The notes under the pieces were generated by a model. That model searched no databases. It saw nothing but the letters and a program-made list of their open reading frames with translations, and was not told where the DNA came from. DNA of 64,000 bases, taken from the NCBI RefSeq assembly GCF_036026595.1, contig NZ_JARZFX010000001.1, positions 682,001 to 746,000 on the forward strand. Direction: 5' to 3'. The position numbers were made by a program, and so were the translations under genes. This DNA is from Virgibacillus_P tibetensis (GTDB lineage Bacteria > Bacillota > Bacilli > Bacillales > Amphibacillaceae). Below are positions 1-7,857 of this stretch, piece after piece. The first letter of the stretch is position 1. Each line of letters opens with the position of its first letter.

Positions 1-107
1 TCTATCTTTTGCATCTCATTTTCCCCTAGTTTCATTATCGAACCTTTTCCAAATTGTTTTTCTATTTGTTTTAAAGCCATATCTAAAGCCTGTTTTTTAT
101 TACTCAA
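1..107 (-). CDS. recA: RecA recombinase, N-terminal fragment
   Basis: Only the first 35 codons are inside the window; the gene runs off the left edge. The translation contains QFGKGSIMKLG and QALDMALKQIEK, the conserved N-terminus of Bacillales RecA, the ATP-dependent strand-exchange protein that also triggers LexA self-cleavage. The start is a TTG (105-107) preceded by a strong Shine-Dalgarno GGAGGT (115-120, read on the minus strand) at a normal distance; no ATG fits better. It lies downstream of cinA in the same direction, as in B. subtilis, but has its own promoter and a LexA-type operator. Identification is secure despite the truncation. Confidence 0.95.
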   Translation of the reverse strand, partial: MSNKKQALDMALKQIEKQFGKGSIMKLGENEMQKI

Positions 108-136
108 CGAGACTACCTCCTTAATTAACTATTTTC

Positions 137-165
137 ATCATACATTGTTTTTTCGAATTTGCCAA
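137..165 (-). promoter_or_regulatory. Sigma-A promoter of recA
   Basis: On the minus strand there is a -35 box TTGGCA (160-165), exactly 17 bases, then a -10 box TATGAT (137-142). Both match sigma-A consensus at five of six positions. The predicted start of transcription is about 20 bases before the recA Shine-Dalgarno. It lies in the cinA-recA gap, so recA can be expressed independently of the upstream genes. Confidence 0.8.
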
Positions 166-173
166 GCGAAAAA

Positions 174-187
174 CGAATAAATGTTCT
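174..187 (-). promoter_or_regulatory. LexA (SOS) box upstream of recA
   Basis: The plus strand reads CGAATAAATGTTCT, which fits the Gram-positive LexA/DinR pattern CGAAC-N4-GTTCG with one mismatch in each half-site. It sits 8 bases upstream of the recA -35 box, a sensible place for repression of the SOS regulon gene recA. Function is inferred from the known family consensus. Confidence 0.75.
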
Positions 188-279
188 GCTTTTTTCGCCT
201 GCTTTCTATCATGAAAAATAGATTTTGAGCACTTAAAAACTATCTATAATACGATTTTGCACACAAAGCATCTATAATT

Positions 280-1527
280 TTACGATTTCAAGTATTTTAA
301 AAGAAGTTCAAAACCTTTTAAAGCAGCCTTATCTCTTATTGAATTACGATCTCCTTGAAATGTAAATCTATTTACTTGCTTATAACCAGCTTCCGTACAA
401 ATAGCAATATAAACTGTACCTACCGGTTGATCACTAGCACTAGTTGGTCCTGCTTCACCTGTAAAGCTTATCCCAATAGAAGAATCCAGCTTATCGTTTA
501 TTGCTGCAGCCAGCTCAACAGCACATGCTTCGCTAACTGGCCCTTTATTTTCAATGGTTTCACGTGTTACTCCTACTATATTTTGTTTCACTTTGTTATC
601 ATAACAAACGATTCCGCCTCGGCACACTTGAGAAGCGCCTTCTACAGAAATTAACTTATCTGTAAACTTACCACCAGTAATACTTTCAGCGGCTGCTATT
701 TTTCTATTCTGCTCTTTTAGCAAGGTAACCACTTGTTGCTCCATTGTTTGATCATCCGAACCATAAAAATAACTACCTACTCTGTCAAGAATTTGTTTTT
801 TGGTATGATTGAGTAATTCGTCTACTTTATAACTGGAATCTTCTTTAGCTGTTAATCGAATGACTACTCCGTCATCCTGGGCTAAAGGCGCAATAGTAGG
901 GTTGCTTTGCGCATTAATTAGAGCACGTAATTCATGCTCCAATTTGGATTCGCCTATCCCTGCAAATTTTAATACAGTAGATTTAATAATTCCTGCATGT
1001 CCAGTTACTCTTTTTAAATAAGGAAATACTTCATCCGTTGCCAGCTGCTTCATCTCTTTAGGTACTCCTGGCAGAAAAACCCACGTTTTTTGTTTGTGGG
1101 TTATGATCATCCCAGGTGCCATTCCAACTTTATTTTCCAGCACCTGAGCACCTTCAAAAACACGCGCTTGTTTTTTGTTGTTTGGCGTCATTATTGTTTT
1201 TTGTTTTTCAAAATAGGATCTGATTTTCATCATTGCAGGGGTGTGCTCTATTATTTTCAGATTCGCTATTTTTTGAAAAGCTTCACGAGTCAGGTCGTCA
1301 TCTGTCGGTCCAAGGCCCCCTGTGACGATAATGATATCCGAACGATCTTGTGCTTGTTTAAAAGTATCTTCTACACGCTTCAAATTGTCACCTACAACAG
1401 CATGATTATAAACATTAATACCATGTAAAGCCAAGTGTTGTGATAACCATTGTGCATTCGTATTAGCAATCTGACCTAATAAAAGTTCTGTACCAACAGC
1501 AATGATTTCTGCTTTGAACTGCTTCAT
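280..1527 (-). CDS. cinA: CinA, competence/damage-inducible protein; NMN amidohydrolase-type
   Basis: 415 residues, the normal length for the two-domain Bacillales CinA. Residues 1-170 form a molybdopterin-binding (MoaB/Mog-like) domain with TGGLGPTDDDLT at 69-80 and PGVPKEM at 153-159. The C-terminal domain carries AESITGG (280-286) and TGEAGP (356-361), typical of nicotinamide mononucleotide deamidases (PncC), which recycle NMN to NaMN. The gene starts with ATG overlapping the pgsA stop by one base (TAATG), with GAGGG upstream, so it is translationally coupled to pgsA. It precedes recA as in B. subtilis, where cinA is part of the late competence operon. The N-terminal activity in this organism is inferred from the family. 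Confidence 0.93.
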   Translation of the reverse strand: MKQFKAEIIAVGTELLLGQIANTNAQWLSQHLALHGINVYNHAVVGDNLKRVEDTFKQAQDRSDIIIVTGGLGPTDDDLTREAFQKIANLKIIEHTPAMMKIRSYFEKQKTIMTPNNKKQARVFEGAQVLENKVGMAPGMIITHKQKTWVFLPGVPKEMKQLATDEVFPYLKRVTGHAGIIKSTVLKFAGIGESKLEHELRALINAQSNPTIAPLAQDDGVVIRLTAKEDSSYKVDELLNHTKKQILDRVGSYFYGSDDQTMEQQVVTLLKEQNRKIAAAESITGGKFTDKLISVEGASQVCRGGIVCYDNKVKQNIVGVTRETIENKGPVSEACAVELAAAINDKLDSSIGISFTGEAGPTSASDQPVGTVYIAICTEAGYKQVNRFTFQGDRNSIRDKAALKGFELLLKYLKS

Positions 1528-2105
1528 TACTTAGAATCCCTCATTACATGCCAGTTTTTAACGAAGTAATCATAACCTGAAATTATGGTGAAGATTAATG
1601 CTGCATATAACATGATCATTCCAAATGGAAAGCCTATAAATGAAAAGGGAAAATTATGTAGTAACAAGACTGAGATAGCAATCATTTGTGTAGCCGTTTT
1701 TAATTTTCCCATACTTCCCGCAGCAAGAACAATCCCTTCCCCTGCTGCGACCAGGCGAAGACCCGTTACTGCAAGTTCCCTGCTAATAATAACAATAACT
1801 ATCCAAGCAGGAGCAATACCCATTTCCACCAATAAAATTAACGCCGCGGATACAAGCAGTTTGTCGGCCAGCGGATCTAAAAATTTCCCTAAATTGGTAA
1901 CAAGATCATATTTCCTGGCATAATAACCATCAACCCAATCTGTTGCTGCAGCTATAATAAACAATAACGCAGCAGCAAAGTGGGAAACAGGAAGAGAGGT
2001 TTCTCCAATATTCCATTCTCCCCAATTAAAAGGCACGCTTAATAAAATAATAAATATAGGTATTAAAAAGATCCGAGATAATGTAATTTTATTTGGTATG
2101 TTCAT
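1527..2105 (-). CDS. pgsA: PgsA, CDP-diacylglycerol-glycerol-3-phosphate 3-phosphatidyltransferase
   Basis: 192-residue integral membrane enzyme that makes phosphatidylglycerol phosphate from CDP-diacylglycerol and glycerol-3-phosphate. The CDP-alcohol phosphatidyltransferase signature is complete: D59 G60, A63 R64, G73, D77 and D81 with the canonical spacing DG-x2-AR-x8-G-x3-D-x3-D. Several hydrophobic helices surround it. I chose the ATG at 2105 because AGGAGG lies 8 bases upstream; two in-frame ATGs further upstream overlap or crowd that Shine-Dalgarno. Its substrate CDP-diacylglycerol comes from CdsA, encoded at 41776 in this window. Coupled to cinA by a 1-base overlap. Confidence 0.95.
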   Translation of the reverse strand: MNIPNKITLSRIFLIPIFIILLSVPFNWGEWNIGETSLPVSHFAAALLFIIAAATDWVDGYYARKYDLVTNLGKFLDPLADKLLVSAALILLVEMGIAPAWIVIVIISRELAVTGLRLVAAGEGIVLAAGSMGKLKTATQMIAISVLLLHNFPFSFIGFPFGMIMLYAALIFTIISGYDYFVKNWHVMRDSK

Positions 2106-2133
2106 TGACATTTCCTCCTGCATTCAGTATAAG

Positions 2134-2172
2134 GTATAAAACCCCTCCATAAAAGGTTACAGGAAGGGTTAA
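2134..2172 (-). terminator. Weak intrinsic terminator after the rodZ-like gene
   Basis: An inverted repeat (2140-2148 with 2162-2170, 8 of 9 pairs) is followed on the minus strand by TTTTATA. It lies between the rodZ-like gene and pgsA. The long loop and short T-run make read-through likely. Confidence 0.4.
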
Positions 2173-2183
2173 TAGCAAAATTA

Positions 2184-3083
2184 TTATTCAGTTTCCTTGT
2201 TTATATTTATCCAGAACTTCTGTGTAACATTTTCATTTGGATCAATTGGGTAATCTAATTCCACACCATTAATTGTAACAACAGTAACCGACGCATTTCC
2301 AATATTAAGATAGATTCTACCCTCGTCAGAGACATCAAATTCTTCCGGCGATGCAGCTTCTGTAAGCATGTTGTAATAATAGCGTTGGTCTTCACCCTGG
2401 ATTTCCACCCAGCTGTCCCCAGTAGCCTCCAACGTAACAGTCACATCATCCCCAGCATTGTTTAAGTCAAAAGTTGTCGTAGCACCATCTGTTTCATCTT
2501 CATTAAGAGTGAGCTCTGGTTCTGATTGACCACCCTCTTCTTCAGCTGACTCTTCAGTCTCTGTTTCATCCGTATTATCTGTACCTTCATCATTTTCTTC
2601 ATTTTCCGCATCCCCGTTATCTTCCGGGTTGTTAATAATGACCTCATTATCATTGTTATCATCTTGTGTATTAGTACCATTATCGGACATCGTTTGCTGA
2701 ATAAAAAACCATGCTGCAAAAATGATACCTATAATCAGTAATACAACGATTATAGTAGGTATCAGTGAAAAGATTGCTGAACTTTTTTCTGGATTCCCTT
2801 CTCTCCTCGTACGTTGTATACGGGTGTATTCTACTTCAGATTCATTTTCAGTGTTTGGTACATCTTCTTTATATTCTTCCAGTAATTCGTTTGAATCCAA
2901 TCCTACAGCATTCGCATACTCTTTAATAAACGCTCTGGCATAAAACTTACCGGGTAGGATATGGAAATTACCTTCCTCAATGGCGGTTAAATATCTTTTC
3001 TGAATTTTTGTTGTTTCCTGCAGCGTATCTAAAGATATGCCCTTTGCTTCTCTAGCTTCTTTTAACCTTGCTCCAATCTCCAT
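2184..3083 (-). CDS. rodZ: RodZ-like membrane protein with HTH_25 and DUF4115 domains (YmfM)
   Basis: About 299 residues. Residues 2-60 are a helix-turn-helix of the HTH_25 type (GARLKEAREAKGISLDTLQ), residues about 105-128 a single membrane helix, residues about 133-200 an extremely acidic Asn/Asp/Glu-rich linker, and the last 95 residues a beta-rich DUF4115 domain expected outside the cell. This is the RodZ architecture, a cell-shape protein that links MreB to the elongasome. The start at 3083 matches the family N-terminus; an upstream ATG at 3095 adds four residues but has no Shine-Dalgarno. The long acidic linker suggests a salt-adapted organism. It follows ymfK by 17 bases, as in B. subtilis. 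Confidence 0.85.
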   Translation of the reverse strand: MEIGARLKEAREAKGISLDTLQETTKIQKRYLTAIEEGNFHILPGKFYARAFIKEYANAVGLDSNELLEEYKEDVPNTENESEVEYTRIQRTRREGNPEKSSAIFSLIPTIIVVLLIIGIIFAAWFFIQQTMSDNGTNTQDDNNDNEVIINNPEDNGDAENEENDEGTDNTDETETEESAEEEGGQSEPELTLNEDETDGATTTFDLNNAGDDVTVTLEATGDSWVEIQGEDQRYYYNMLTEAASPEEFDVSDEGRIYLNIGNASVTVVTINGVELDYPIDPNENVTQKFWININKETE

Positions 3084-3100
3084 AAATAACACCATCCAAT

Positions 3101-3892
3101 TTAAAAATCAAACATAGAAAAGCCATTTTCCTGACTAAATTGCTGTTTCTCAACCGGTTCATATGTAATCTCTTCATCTTCGTGACTGCGCAGTTCGATA
3201 ATATAATCAAAATCATCCATATTATACTCTGTCGCTTGCACAAATATATCCGGATGTTCAACAACTTTAATTGATGGCAACTGCATAATTTCACGTATTA
3301 ATTGCCAATGTTTTTCATTTGCACGTCTTTTAGAAACTACGCCATCAATAATATAAATATTATCATTATTGTATTCTCCTTCAATTAGCTGGCTTCGTAC
3401 AGTTTGTTTAAGCAACGTACTGGATACAAATAACCACCGCTTATTTGCACAAACACTTGCCGCGACCACTGATTCAGTCTTTCCTACGCGTGGCATCCCA
3501 CGGACTCCAATCAGCTTATGTCCCTCTTGTTTGTACAGCTCTGCCATGAAATCTACCAGTAATCCTAACTCATCTCGAACAAACCGAATTGTTTTACGAT
3601 CATCTGCATCTCTGTGAATGTATTTACCGTGTCGTACAGCCAACTTATCTCGAAGTTTAGGTTTACGTAACTTAGTTATCTTTATAGTGTCCATTGTTTG
3701 TAAAATAGATTTTAATCGTGTGACGTTTTCGTCGTATTTAGAAAGAAGTAACATACCTCTTCTTTGGTTCTCTACACCATTAATTGTAATAATATTAATT
3801 GATAACATTCCTAATAAAGAAGAAATATCCCCTAATAGTCCAGGACGGTTATATTGAATTTCATATTCAAGGTACCATTCTGTTTTTTCCAT
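3101..3892 (-). CDS. ymfK: DUF3388 family protein (YmfK)
   Basis: 263-residue soluble protein of unknown function. The N-terminal 80 residues read like an ACT-type regulatory domain (EIQYNRPGLLGDISSLLGML), with the remainder lacking motifs I can assign beyond a glycine-rich stretch (VRGMPRVGKTES near residue 135) that resembles a P-loop. It has AAAGGAG 6 bases before the ATG. Neighbours are ymfJ upstream, separated by a terminator and a likely promoter, and the rodZ-like gene downstream. The conserved ymfJ-ymfK-ymfM-pgsA order supports the assignment; the biochemical role is not known to me. Confidence 0.85.
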   Translation of the reverse strand: MEKTEWYLEYEIQYNRPGLLGDISSLLGMLSINIITINGVENQRRGMLLLSKYDENVTRLKSILQTMDTIKITKLRKPKLRDKLAVRHGKYIHRDADDRKTIRFVRDELGLLVDFMAELYKQEGHKLIGVRGMPRVGKTESVVAASVCANKRWLFVSSTLLKQTVRSQLIEGEYNNDNIYIIDGVVSKRRANEKHWQLIREIMQLPSIKVVEHPDIFVQATEYNMDDFDYIIELRSHEDEEITYEPVEKQQFSQENGFSMFDF

Positions 3893-3954
3893 AATAAGCT
3901 CCTTTATCTTTACTTAATGTTAACCAATATGCTTGATAAATGCAATCTATCTCT

Positions 3955-3983
3955 ATAATAAATGATTTTGACGCTAGTGAAAA
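3955..3983 (-). promoter_or_regulatory. Probable sigma-A promoter of ymfK
   Basis: Minus strand: TTTTCA (3978-3983), 17 bases, TATTAT (3955-3960). Four of six and five of six matches to consensus. It follows directly on the ymfJ terminator and precedes ymfK by about 60 bases, so it probably starts the ymfK-rodZ-pgsA-cinA unit. Confidence 0.45.
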
Positions 3984-4002
3984 GAGATTATCTTCAATAT
4001 AT

Positions 4003-4040
4003 AAAAAAGAAGCTGTATTTTAGGAATACAGCTTCTTTGC
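4003..4040 (-). terminator. Intrinsic terminator after ymfJ
   Basis: A perfect 14-bp inverted repeat (4006-4019 with 4025-4038, loop of 5) is followed by a T-run on the minus strand. It lies a few bases after the ymfJ stop codon. Confidence 0.9.
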
Positions 4041-4047
4041 TTTTTTA

Positions 4048-4311
4048 TTACTGATTAGCATTTCCTTCATTTTGAACGAGTTTTACCATCGTGTTAGCAA
4101 TTGCCTGCTGTTCATCTTCAGAAGCAGCACCCCATAACTCTCTTAGTACAGCTTCTTCGTTATTCTTAGCATCAACACTTTGTGCTAGGTAGTCCCCTAC
4201 TTCATGGGCAACATTTTGAATTGTTTCTTGATCCATACCTTGCTGCTGCGCTTGTTGCAGTCTATTAGCTAAAAAACCTTTCCATGTTTCAAAGTTGTCC
4301 AGAACTGACAT
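4048..4311 (-). CDS. ymfJ: DUF3243 family protein (YmfJ)
   Basis: 87-residue, mainly alpha-helical, acidic protein of unknown function, matching the DUF3243 family (SVLDNFETWKGFLANRL at the N-terminus). Typical members are about 85 residues, and GGAGG lies just upstream of the ATG at 4311; an in-frame ATG 60 bases further upstream has no ribosome-binding site and gives an atypical extension. Single gene between ymfI and ymfK, closed by a strong terminator. No catalytic motif is visible. Confidence 0.85.
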   Translation of the reverse strand: MSVLDNFETWKGFLANRLQQAQQQGMDQETIQNVAHEVGDYLAQSVDAKNNEEAVLRELWGAASEDEQQAIANTMVKLVQNEGNANQ

Positions 4312-4432
4312 AGTTTTGCCTCCTTCATTTTTTTCATGTATAGTATTTGTTTTCCCGTCGCATTTATACATGATCGAGTAGACAATCTAAAAATACAGTC
4401 CCTTTCTTGCAATAAATAAGAAAGTTGCCGTA

Positions 4433-5149
4433 CTACCAGCCACCAGTCATATTAATTATTTCACCTTGAATGTAATTTGATTTACTTTCCAGCAAAAAAT
4501 AAACTGCATGGGCAACTTCACTCGGTTTACCAGATCGCTTCATAGGAATCTCATTAAGAATAGCTTGTTTATCTTGTTCCTCTAAATGATTGTTCATTTT
4601 CGTATCCATATATCCCGGACTTACCGCATTTACAGAAATCCCAGAGGGTGCTACCTCTTTCGCCAATGCTTTTACAAAGCTATTTTGGGCTCCCTTAACG
4701 GAAGAATAGATTACTTCATTGCTTGCACCCTGTTCTCCCCATATTGAGGTTATAAACACAATATTACCTGACTGCTGTCTTATCATTCGTGATAATAAAT
4801 ATTTAGTGATCATCCAGGGTGCCTTCACATGTAATCCCAGCATATCATTCATCATTTGTTCCGTGGTATCTTGGAATAATCCAAAATGTGCCGAACCACT
4901 TGCAAATACAATATGGTCAACTGGTAAAGTCAGTTGTAATAATAACTTCTTCGTTTCAGCTTCACTACTTAAATCAGCTTGGTGTACTGTTAAGATACAT
5001 TCTTTATCCACTGTCTCCCTGAATGCAGTTATTGCTTCTTTATTTTTATTATAATGAAGTATTAGATGATATCCCGCCTCGGCCAGGCGCTTAGCTATAG
5101 CGATACCTATATCCCCACTTGCACCTATGATCAATACATTTTTCCCCAT
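4433..5149 (-). CDS. ymfI: Short-chain reductase YmfI (EF-P 5-aminopentanone reductase)
   Basis: 238-residue classical SDR fold. The nucleotide-binding GASGDIG is at residues 9-15, the catalytic Ser is in FITSIWG, and the YxxxK pair is YSSVK (near residue 150). In B. subtilis YmfI reduces the 5-aminopentanone group on elongation factor P to 5-aminopentanol, a modification needed for EF-P function and swarming. Here it follows ymfF and ymfH with a 9-base gap, the same arrangement, which supports that specific role over a fatty-acid FabG-type role. GGGAG precedes the ATG. Confidence 0.88.
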   Translation of the reverse strand: MGKNVLIIGASGDIGIAIAKRLAEAGYHLILHYNKNKEAITAFRETVDKECILTVHQADLSSEAETKKLLLQLTLPVDHIVFASGSAHFGLFQDTTEQMMNDMLGLHVKAPWMITKYLLSRMIRQQSGNIVFITSIWGEQGASNEVIYSSVKGAQNSFVKALAKEVAPSGISVNAVSPGYMDTKMNNHLEEQDKQAILNEIPMKRSGKPSEVAHAVYFLLESKSNYIQGEIINMTGGW

Positions 5150-5158
5150 AATTACTCC

Positions 5159-6442
5159 CTACTCAGCAGTTATTGTGCAAACAGCTATACGTTCTTCTTG
5201 AATCCAGTTTTTTATGAAATCATTGGCATCTTCACGTGTTAGTGCTTGAATTGCTGGAATGATTTCAAATAAGTCAATATCCAGCATATGATAGTGTGTG
5301 TACTTATTTGCAATAAACTCCAGTGAATTCATAGCCCGCAGCAATTGTCCAATCTTTTTCTTTTTTATGCGTTCAAAGTCATCCTTAGTTAGTCCAGAGC
5401 TGGCAGTGGAAAGCAGTAATTCTTTCACCTTGGATGCATAGCGTTCAGGATGATCCGTATTGCTGCCAATCAGCGTGTAACCAAAGTTTTTTTCCAGGTT
5501 GGTTTCATAGTAGAAACTCCCATCAATCAATTTTTCATTATATAACTCCAGATAGAAGTCCCCACCTTTTGAGAAGTAATGACCCATGACCATATCCTGC
5601 AGCAGGTCTTTCTTTAAAAACTCTTCTTTTGTTAGTTCGCTGGTTGATTCTTTTATTCCTATGGTACATTTAGGTACCGAAACCGGCATGACAATCTTAC
5701 TGTTTTTCTCAGCTACTTCCGCTGGTTCTTCATGTATTTTTCGTTCAATAGCATTCATCTTCTTAAACTCTTTGGAGTCCTGATTAGTTTTTATCAGCTT
5801 AATCATACTTTCCGGATCGAAATTGCCCGCAATAAACAATGTCATATTTTCCGGGTGATAAAACGTGTTATAGCATGTATATAAATCGTCTTTCGTAATC
5901 GCATTAATCGAATCGACCGTCCCCGCTATATCTATGTTTACAGTGTGATTTTTGAACATACCTTTGATGGTGCCCATAAATGACTGCCAATCAGGCTGAT
6001 CATCATACATCTTAATCTCCTGTGCAATAATTCCTTTTTCCTTTTCAACTGATTCCTCAGAAAAGTAAGGGTCCTGAACAAAATTTATTAATGTCTCCAC
6101 ATTTTCCTCTATATTTGTTGTTGCTGCAAATAAGTAAGCAGTCTTTGTGAAAGATGTGTAAGCGTTGGGAGAGGCACCCTGCTTTCCGAAATCAGCAAAA
6201 ACATCGCGGTCTTCTTTCTCGAATAACTTATGCTCTAAAAAATGAGCTATTCCTTCTGGAACAGTAATTTCCTCATTTCCATCAATAGGCACAAAAGTCA
6301 AATCCATCGAACCATAGTCTGTTGAGAATACGCCATAGGTTTTTGCCATTTCTGGTTTTGGTAATAGAAAGACTGTTAAGCCATTATTTAGCTTTTCTGT
6401 ATATATCGTCTCCGCTATGTTCTGGTATGTCTGTTTATTCAT
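5159..6442 (-). CDS. ymfH: M16-family metallopeptidase-like protein YmfH (EF-P modification-associated)
   Basis: 427 residues with the inverted zinc motif HFLEH at 67-71 and the downstream EKEKGIIAQEIKMY helix expected to give the third ligand, so the active site looks intact. In B. subtilis, YmfH and YmfF are associated with EF-P 5-aminopentanol modification, although their exact reaction is not settled. The start at 6442 has GGGAGG 8 bases upstream; an upstream alternative adds six residues. It overlaps the ymfF stop by 8 bases, so the two are coupled and probably form a heterodimer as other M16B pairs do (inference). Confidence 0.88.
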   Translation of the reverse strand: MNKQTYQNIAETIYTEKLNNGLTVFLLPKPEMAKTYGVFSTDYGSMDLTFVPIDGNEEITVPEGIAHFLEHKLFEKEDRDVFADFGKQGASPNAYTSFTKTAYLFAATTNIEENVETLINFVQDPYFSEESVEKEKGIIAQEIKMYDDQPDWQSFMGTIKGMFKNHTVNIDIAGTVDSINAITKDDLYTCYNTFYHPENMTLFIAGNFDPESMIKLIKTNQDSKEFKKMNAIERKIHEEPAEVAEKNSKIVMPVSVPKCTIGIKESTSELTKEEFLKKDLLQDMVMGHYFSKGGDFYLELYNEKLIDGSFYYETNLEKNFGYTLIGSNTDHPERYASKVKELLLSTASSGLTKDDFERIKKKKIGQLLRAMNSLEFIANKYTHYHMLDIDLFEIIPAIQALTREDANDFIKNWIQEERIAVCTITAE

Positions 6443-7724
6443 TGGATGATCCTCCCTCACTCGTAAGTAAATAAAGTGTATCTTCCTCTATTTTTCCAGC
6501 AACCTTAACTACATCGTCTTTTCTCACTTTTTTTATGTTTTCAATTAACTGCTCAGGTGTAATTTCTTTGTTACCTAATACCTGCTGATATAGAAGCTCA
6601 ATTAATCCTTGAGGATGATCCATTGTTTCTAATAATTGGTTTACAATTAATTCTTTTGTTTCATTTACGTCTGTATCGGAAAAGTCTCCATCCTTCATGG
6701 CCGTCAATTGCAATCTGATAATATCACGAGCCTTCTCAAAGTCATCAGGCGCAATACCACTAAAAACTAATAGTAATCCTTTCTGACTCTCTATTCGGGA
6801 GGATGCGTAATAAGCAAGGCTGTTTTTTTCTCTAACATTTACAAATAGCTTAGAACTTGGAAATCCACCGAATATTCCATTGAATACTTGCAATGCAAAA
6901 TAATCCTCATCACTAAACGTTGTATGTGTTCGATATCCTATATGAAGCTTCGCTTGTTGAATTTCCTGCTTTTCAATTACCTCGTTTTCTTTTTCTATAT
7001 GTTTGTGTTCCATATTGTTTCGCTCGTTATTTACAATTGCACTGTCCCGCTTCATAGATCTAGTTAGCTTATCTTTTAATTCATGTTCGTCAAAATCACC
7101 AAGCACATAAATGTCTAACTGATCTTCTGTAAGCATGGTTTTATAATAGGCATATAAATCAGCAGCAGACAATTCGTCTAAGTCCTCTTCGTAGCCATGA
7201 ACATGCAGTTGATATGCTTCACCTTCACACATTTCATCAATAAGCCGCATGTTTGCAAAGCTCATTTTATCATCTTTTATAGAACTTATTTTTTGCCTTA
7301 ATGTGTCTTTTTCCCGTTCAACGATAGATTTCTCAAATGCCTCTCCGGTAGAGTTGGGCTGAAATAAAATTTCACTAAACAGCTCAATTGCTTCATCGAT
7401 TATGGATGTTTCTTTCGGGATAAATTTTTCATTGGCTACTTCTAACCGAATGGTAATTAAATGGTTTTCCCCTTTTTTCGAACCATCAACAGATAGAACT
7501 GCACCATATAATTCGTCTAATTTAAGTTGAAATTCCTTTCTGCTTGGGTAACTTTTTGTTCCCTGCTTTAATATATATGGGAGTAAAGCCCTGTGTGTAA
7601 TTGTTTCCCGTGTCAGGGGTGCCTTTATCTTTGCAACAATATTGATCGTCTTATATTTCTTGCTTTTAATAAGATGGAGATTCAATCCCTTTTCATGTAT
7701 CACTTTTTCCTCAACCTTCTTCAT
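6435..7724 (-). CDS. ymfF: M16-family inactive partner YmfF (EF-P modification-associated)
   Basis: 429 residues with M16 peptidase fold similarity (central region YRTHTTFSDEDYFALQVFNGIFGG and a glycine-rich stretch near the C-terminal half). The zinc-binding HxxEH motif is absent: the corresponding N-terminal segment reads ITHRALLPYILKQGT. This is the pattern of catalytically inactive M16B subunits that pair with an active partner, here YmfH, whose gene overlaps this one. TGGAGG lies upstream of the ATG. First gene after the nucleoside-transporter terminator. Confidence 0.87.
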   Translation of the reverse strand: MKKVEEKVIHEKGLNLHLIKSKKYKTINIVAKIKAPLTRETITHRALLPYILKQGTKSYPSRKEFQLKLDELYGAVLSVDGSKKGENHLITIRLEVANEKFIPKETSIIDEAIELFSEILFQPNSTGEAFEKSIVEREKDTLRQKISSIKDDKMSFANMRLIDEMCEGEAYQLHVHGYEEDLDELSAADLYAYYKTMLTEDQLDIYVLGDFDEHELKDKLTRSMKRDSAIVNNERNNMEHKHIEKENEVIEKQEIQQAKLHIGYRTHTTFSDEDYFALQVFNGIFGGFPSSKLFVNVREKNSLAYYASSRIESQKGLLLVFSGIAPDDFEKARDIIRLQLTAMKDGDFSDTDVNETKELIVNQLLETMDHPQGLIELLYQQVLGNKEITPEQLIENIKKVRKDDVVKVAGKIEEDTLYLLTSEGGSSNE

Positions 7725-7805
7725 TAAATATCCTCCAGTACTAAGTATTAATAGTTATTCCATTCATATTCTGTACATATTTACCATTTGTAATCCATTA
7801 TAGAT

Positions 7806-7846
7806 CAAAAAAAACTGACTTGCTACGTTTTCGTAACAAGTCAGTA
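7806..7846 (-). terminator. Intrinsic terminator after nupQ
   Basis: Stem 7814-7827 with 7832-7845 (14 positions, one internal mismatch), TTTT/AAAA loop, followed on the minus strand by eight T. It closes the nup transporter operon, 12 bases after the nupQ stop. Confidence 0.92.
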
Positions 7847-7857
7847 TATATTTGCAT

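Noticed and set aside
243..287. Two near-identical copies of TCTATAAT..ACGATTT at the cinA end
   Set aside because: Short and A+T-rich, one copy lies within cinA codons; no inverted structure or nearby system. Probably chance.
4402..4424. Hairpin after ymfI (CTTTCTT/AAGAAAG)
   Set aside because: Seven A+T-rich pairs with a 9-base loop and the T-run displaced; too weak to call a terminator.
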